From contig CADASL010000011.1 of the NCBI GenBank assembly GCA_902790595.1, positions 141,255 to 205,254 on the forward strand: 64,000 nt of DNA. Direction: 5' to 3'. Origin of the DNA: an uncultured Bacteroidales bacterium (GTDB lineage Bacteria > Bacteroidota > Bacteroidia > Bacteroidales > SZUA-534). The translations under genes and the position numbers were made by a program. The notes under the pieces were generated by a model. That model ran no database searches. It was not told where the DNA came from and saw nothing but the letters and a program-made list of their open reading frames with translations. Shown here piece after piece: positions 59,633-64,000 of this stretch (the stretch's first letter is position 1; every line of letters begins with the position of its first letter).

Positions 59633-62600
59633 ATGCTGATAAATAGACGGAAAATATTGGCTTCAATAGGATTATTGATTGCTAACTCAGTGTGGCCTTT
59701 ATTGAGTTTTGGCCAAAGTACTTACACGCTTGTAACATCGGAAAGCGACCTTGTTGAAGGCGACACGTATATAATTGTTGGCGAAAAAAACGGCGTGTAT
59801 AAAGCTATGGGTAATCAAAAAAGCAATAATAGGAATGCCGTAACAGTAAACTTTTCAAATAACACTATAACTGCGACTTGCGCAACTGTAACGACAGATG
59901 AAAGCAATGCATTTGAGTTTATTTTGGGTGGGAATACAGGCAACTGGACTTTTTGTGATAAAATCAGCAACTCTTACTTATATGCCGCTGGTAGCTCAAG
60001 CAACAATCATTTAAAATCGACGAACACCATCAATCCTAATGCACAGTGGACAATAAAAATAAACTTAACCGGCATCGACACAATAACGGCAATAGGCAGC
60101 AACACAAATAACAGACTGAGATACAATAGCTCGTCATCGTTGTTCTCTTGCTATTCCCAAACTTCAACGACCGGTTCCTTAGTTTATCTTTTCAGGAAAA
60201 ATACTACACCTGTAGAAGACGAAACCCCGCCAACATTTTCATCCAATTACCCCAAAACAGAAAATGTAACAATATCAAGTTTCGACCTGAAAGTGAAAGC
60301 CAACGAACCTTGCACGGTTTACTATCGGGTTGTGGCAGAAGGGGAACCGGCACCTGCGGTGAACGATTTGCTGACATCGGACAGCACAATTACGGTTGCG
60401 ACTGGCAACACCGAATGCTCGGCAACAGTAACAGGACTGGAATCGGAAACAACCTACAATGTTTATCTGATTGCAAAAGACACGGCTGACAATGTGCAAG
60501 AAGACTCGACAATCATCAGCGTAACAACAGTTTCTGCAATACAAAAATCCATCGCTTTGCGCGACATCGAAGCAAAATACTATTGGGGAGAAATGGCCAA
60601 CATAAAATGGACCGCCACAAATTTTGATGCATCAACTGACCTCGACAGCATTCTCATTTTCAAAGATAATAATAAGATCCTCAGCTACCCAATCGACATT
60701 ACAAGTGGTGAGGCCGACATTTTGATTGGCAACGGTATTACCCCTAACAAAGACACATACGCGACCACTTACAGTCTGAAAGTTGTGAGCGGCAATGTGG
60801 AAAGTGAGAGATCGGAAAACTTCACTATCGTCCCCGTTGTCACCATAAATCAACTTCTAACCGACACAACAACAAGAGGTGTGTTAAATTTTAAAGATAA
60901 GAATGTCAAAATAAAGGGACTTGTAACTGGTTCAAAAAAGCAGCAAAATCCTGCATATAAAAGTTTTACTCTACAAGATGGCGACAGCGCTTTCTGCTCG
61001 ATATTCGTTTATTATTGTGTCGATACAATTGTTGCCACAGGCGATAGCGTATTTGCGGAAGGCAAATTCAATATTAGCAGCAACGAACAGTACAGAATCG
61101 GTTCAAGCACAACATATACAAGCACGGCCACAAGAATTAATTCGAACAATAATCTTCCCGCCCCACGAGCCACCGAAATTTCAGTTACTCAAATTAAAGC
61201 TCTGATGAGCAGTCTGATAAAGATTATTGGAGTGAATTGCGATAACGCCAAATCGTGTTTTTATATCGGAGAAGACACCATTTATTACAAAGAAACATTG
61301 TACACGGGAGTATTAAATCCGCTGGACAATCGAAAATATGACGTTTCGGGTGTGTTGGGCAGAGGAACAGGCAAACGCTACGAAATCTGGCCCCGCTCGG
61401 AAGCTGATATTCACTTATATAGCAACGATACGACTCTTGCGAATTTGGTTATCGGCGGACACAATGTGTTGAATAGCGATACGTTAATTATCAATAATTT
61501 AACAATTACCGGCATTGCTGCAACAACCAACAATGCAATGGCTTCGTTGTCGATAAGAGTAAACAACAATTTTGTTTCCCCCGCCGATTGGACGAACGTG
61601 ACACTTGCTCCTCTCGACTCTGTTTTTGTGACAGTTACGGCTGAAGATGGGACGGCAAAAACTTATAAGAGAATTATCGATTGCAAAACACTGTTCTTCT
61701 CTCCGCTCGCCTCCAACGCGTTCGGAACGGGCGACACCATCAGCTTGTCGTGGACGAGTTACAACATTTCGCAAATCAGTTTGACGCTTGATATTCAGAA
61801 CAATACAATCCGGCTGACCGATTCGGCAATAAGCGCAGATTTAGGCGGTTGGCAGTACACAATTCCCGACGCGATGTTCGGCAACGGATTGGTTAAGGCC
61901 GTGCGAAATGGCGTGGTTTTGGACAGCATCGCCGTGACAATCAGCGACACAAAAGCGCCGGTGGTTGTTCGGCAGAGTCCGGCAAACGAAAGTGACAGTC
62001 TCGCCAACTCACTGTATATCAGTATGACTTTCGATGAGCGGATTACGGTTGCCGAAGGCGCAAAACTTAATATCGGTGAGCTGGAGTTCCCGATTACTGC
62101 TGTAAGCGACAGCGCGGCTAAAGCGTTTGTCAGCGGACTGGATTTCGGAACTGAATATTCTGTGGAATTGCCTGCTGGCGCAATCCGTGACCTGGCTGGA
62201 AACTCTGCAACTCTGCCAACCTGGACGTTCACAACGCGCACCGCTCCGCAACCAGACCTCTATTTCAGCGAGTACGCAAAGGGTTCTTCAAACAACAAAT
62301 ACTACGAAATCTACAACCCGTGCGATACTGCGGTTAACCTGAGTAGGTATTTTGTGGTGATGGACAAAATTGTTGGTTCTCCACGTTTGACCACCCTACA
62401 ACTATCAGGAATGTTGTTACCTAACGAAATTCTAGTTGTGGCAAACGGTAGCGCATCGGCAGAAATCAAAAAGAAAACCGACGTATCGAACTCATCAACA
62501 ACCAGTTTCACTGGCGATGACCTGCTGGGCTTGTTCCGCAAAGACGGAAACGACACTATTTTGATTGATGTTCTAGGGCCGTTCGGAAATTGCGAAACAT

Positions 62601-64000
62601 CGGCCATTTGGAGTGTACCTGGGGATGACGGAGCATCTGGCAAAACAATAGTGCGAAAGCTAATCATCTGCGGTACAACCGATTGGAACGAATCTGCCGG
62701 CACAGACACTCTCGACAGCCAGTGGAAAGTGCTTCCTCAGAACGACTTGAGCAGCCTCGGGCGCCACGGCATCGGACACGGTACTGAAATTCTGAGAATG
62801 AGCATCGGCGGTAAAGCTACCACTATAAACAGCGCGGATACGACCGTCTCGGTTGAAGTGCCTCAAATGTTCGTAAACGGCTCACTTGCGGCTGACACAA
62901 TTGATTTCTCGCAACCTGTAACTGCAACGATTATTGCTGGTGACGGTATCAATCAGAAAGAGTGGACAATAACCGTGACTATGGCTCCAAGACCGAGTTC
63001 CGACGCCAACATTCTGACATTCAATTTTGTGGAGACGACACCTATCAGCGTCAGCATCGACACTACAAACGCAACAATTGACGCTGTGGTGGCTTACAAT
63101 CTTGACAGTCTGAAACTTACGCCAGTTATCACAATTTCCGAAAAAGCCAAAGTTCCAACGACGCTGTTCAAGTCGAGCCGCGGCATATTCACGGCTAAAA
63201 CCCGTTGGGACTTCGACGAGCCGCAGACCATCGCGGTGACGGCCGAGGATTTGACGGTAAAAAACTGGACGGTAAGCGTCGCGAGAGAGCCCGAGCCGCA
63301 CCTTACCTTCTCCCCGCTCGCAACCAACGCGCTCGGAACGGGCGACACTATCAGCTTGTCGTGGACCAGTTACAACATTTCGCAAATTAGTTTAACGCTT
63401 GATATTCAAAATAATACGATTCAACTAACTGACTCTGCAATAAGCGCTGACTTGGGCGAATGGGATTTTGTTGTTCCCGACGCGATGTTCGGCAACGGAT
63501 TGGTGAAGGCCGTGCGAAACGGCGTGGTTTTGGACTGCATCGCCGTGACTATCAGCGACACAAAGGCGCCTGTGGTTGTTCGGCAGAGTCCGGCAAACGG
63601 AAGTGACAGTCTCGCCAACTCGCTGTATATCAGTATGGCGTTTGATGAACGGATTACGGTTGCCGAAGGCGCAAAACTTAATATCGGCGAGCTGGAGTTC
63701 CCGATTATAGCTGTAGGCGACAGTGCGGCTAAAGCGTTTGTCAGCGGACTGGATTACAACACTTTACACAATATCAGTATTTCGGAAGGTTCGATTTGTG
63801 ACCTGGCCGGAAACTCAACAACCCTGCCAACTTGGACGTTCACAACGCGCACCGCTCCGCAGCCTGACCTCTATTTCAGTGAGTACGCAAAGGGTTCGTC
63901 CAACAACAAATACTACGAAATTTACAATCCGTGCGACACTGCGGTCGATTTGAGCCGGTATTTTGTGACGTTGGACAATATAGTTGGTTCTACTCGTTTA
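59633..64000 (+). CDS. Large secreted multidomain protein with duplicated Ig-like/lamin-tail module, 3'-truncated by window edge
   Basis: The frame is open from ATG 59633 to the window end (1456 residues, no stop). Signal peptide about 1-28 (ASIGLLIANSVWPLLSFG-Q). Then a beta-rich domain (about 30-200), an FN3-like domain (TFSSNYPKTENVTISSFDLKVKAN; about 208-300), and an OB-fold/DUF5689-like region (NQLLTDTTTRGVLNFKDKNVKIKGLVTGS). A module follows with GTGDTISLSWTSYNIS, a Big_5-like Ig domain (KAPVVVRQSPAN..LYISMTFDERITV) and a lamin-tail-like domain (LYFSEYAKGSSNNKYYEIYNPCDTA). The module recurs 537 residues later. Cell-surface or extracellular; there may be a catalytic or sorting domain beyond the window. 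Confidence 0.9.
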   Translation, partial: MLINRRKILASIGLLIANSVWPLLSFGQSTYTLVTSESDLVEGDTYIIVGEKNGVYKAMGNQKSNNRNAVTVNFSNNTITATCATVTTDESNAFEFILGGNTGNWTFCDKISNSYLYAAGSSSNNHLKSTNTINPNAQWTIKINLTGIDTITAIGSNTNNRLRYNSSSSLFSCYSQTSTTGSLVYLFRKNTTPVEDETPPTFSSNYPKTENVTISSFDLKVKANEPCTVYYRVVAEGEPAPAVNDLLTSDSTITVATGNTECSATVTGLESETTYNVYLIAKDTADNVQEDSTIISVTTVSAIQKSIALRDIEAKYYWGEMANIKWTATNFDASTDLDSILIFKDNNKILSYPIDITSGEADILIGNGITPNKDTYATTYSLKVVSGNVESERSENFTIVPVVTINQLLTDTTTRGVLNFKDKNVKIKGLVTGSKKQQNPAYKSFTLQDGDSAFCSIFVYYCVDTIVATGDSVFAEGKFNISSNEQYRIGSSTTYTSTATRINSNNNLPAPRATEISVTQIKALMSSLIKIIGVNCDNAKSCFYIGEDTIYYKETLYTGVLNPLDNRKYDVSGVLGRGTGKRYEIWPRSEADIHLYSNDTTLANLVIGGHNVLNSDTLIINNLTITGIAATTNNAMASLSIRVNNNFVSPADWTNVTLAPLDSVFVTVTAEDGTAKTYKRIIDCKTLFFSPLASNAFGTGDTISLSWTSYNISQISLTLDIQNNTIRLTDSAISADLGGWQYTIPDAMFGNGLVKAVRNGVVLDSIAVTISDTKAPVVVRQSPANESDSLANSLYISMTFDERITVAEGAKLNIGELEFPITAVSDSAAKAFVSGLDFGTEYSVELPAGAIRDLAGNSATLPTWTFTTRTAPQPDLYFSEYAKGSSNNKYYEIYNPCDTAVNLSRYFVVMDKIVGSPRLTTLQLSGMLLPNEILVVANGSASAEIKKKTDVSNSSTTSFTGDDLLGLFRKDGNDTILIDVLGPFGNCETSAIWSVPGDDGASGKTIVRKLIICGTTDWNESAGTDTLDSQWKVLPQNDLSSLGRHGIGHGTEILRMSIGGKATTINSADTTVSVEVPQMFVNGSLAADTIDFSQPVTATIIAGDGINQKEWTITVTMAPRPSSDANILTFNFVETTPISVSIDTTNATIDAVVAYNLDSLKLTPVITISEKAKVPTTLFKSSRGIFTAKTRWDFDEPQTIAVTAEDLTVKNWTVSVAREPEPHLTFSPLATNALGTGDTISLSWTSYNISQISLTLDIQNNTIQLTDSAISADLGEWDFVVPDAMFGNGLVKAVRNGVVLDCIAVTISDTKAPVVVRQSPANGSDSLANSLYISMAFDERITVAEGAKLNIGELEFPIIAVGDSAAKAFVSGLDYNTLHNISISEGSICDLAGNSTTLPTWTFTTRTAPQPDLYFSEYAKGSSNNKYYEIYNPCDTAVDLSRYFVTLDNIVGSTRL
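61697..62400 (+). repeat. Intragenic module, copy A
   Basis: From FSPLASNAFGTGDTISLSWT to the lamin-tail-like strand near 62400. The DNA and protein closely match copy B at a constant offset of 1611 bp. Confidence 0.88.
63308..64000 (+). repeat. Intragenic module, copy B (cut by window end)
   Basis: FSPLATNALGTGDTISLSWT onward; near-identical stretches such as NGLVKAVRNGVVLD and SDTKAPVVVRQSPAN are shared with copy A. Scattered differences include DFGTEYSVELPAGAIR against DYNTLHNISISEGSIC. Confidence 0.88.

Overview
The window looks like chromosomal DNA of a Bacteroidota bacterium, most likely Bacteroidales. Several promoters fit the Bacteroidota pattern TTG-N17-20-TAnnTTTG (best case: tRNA-Gln). 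The protein families also fit: large FtsX-type permease paralogues, TlpA-like lipoproteins, M13 peptidase, serpin, SemiSWEET, FucP, SiaB/SiaC, PEGA-domain and LPP20-like proteins, and a large secreted protein with an Ig-like and lamin-tail module. No rRNA is present, so the genus cannot be read from this sequence.

Layout. 1-11.6 kb: end of a KDPG aldolase gene, a secreted protein, a cyclophilin, a Wzz/O-antigen-ligase pair, a TlpA-like lipoprotein, an nfo/helical-repeat operon, an AT-rich orphan gene, a SixA-type phosphatase, and an ECF sigma factor with a putative membrane anchor followed by a barrel-like protein. 11.7-21.3 kb: an M13 metallopeptidase, then a six-gene sugar-acid operon (tagaturonate reductase, altronate dehydratase, lactonase-like amidohydrolase, zinc dehydrogenase, L-galactose-dehydrogenase-like AKR, FucP transporter). 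Together with the KDPG aldolase it reads as an L-galactose to D-tagaturonate to KDG/KDPG route. 21.3-33.4 kb: a leftward MacA/LolD-like/three-permease transport operon ending in a large MG2-like surface protein.

33.4-36.7 kb is a rearranged island. A DNA adenine methylase and an unknown 174-aa partner sit exactly between two 65-bp direct repeats of the 3' end of an outer-membrane-protein gene, the pattern expected for insertion with long target duplication by a small restriction-modification-like cassette. Just to the right, that outer-membrane gene and a LytTR response regulator both lack their 5' ends and abut each other. 36.9-42 kb: TolC, a PEGA-domain protein and an LPP20-like protein. 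The tolC and macA upstream regions share a 53-bp identical block at the same distance from a sigma-54-like -24 element, which suggests co-regulation of pump and outer-membrane channel.

42.2-47.2 kb: a degenerate oxoamine-synthase-like protein, tRNA-Gln, a lipoprotein, an overlapping serpin/Xaa-Pro aminopeptidase pair, and a SemiSWEET. 47.5-58.9 kb is the most unusual system: one tightly packed rightward operon encoding CheR, a degenerate CheR-like protein, a stand-alone CheB catalytic domain, a membrane GAF protein, a membrane GAF-PAS-PP2C phosphatase, a SiaB-type kinase, a SiaC-type phosphoprotein, a TerB-fused ABCG-like transporter, a lipoprotein and a secreted protein. No CheA, chemoreceptor or diguanylate cyclase is present. 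The window ends with a (p)ppGpp-hydrolase-like HD protein and an unfinished open reading frame of at least 1456 residues carrying a duplicated module.
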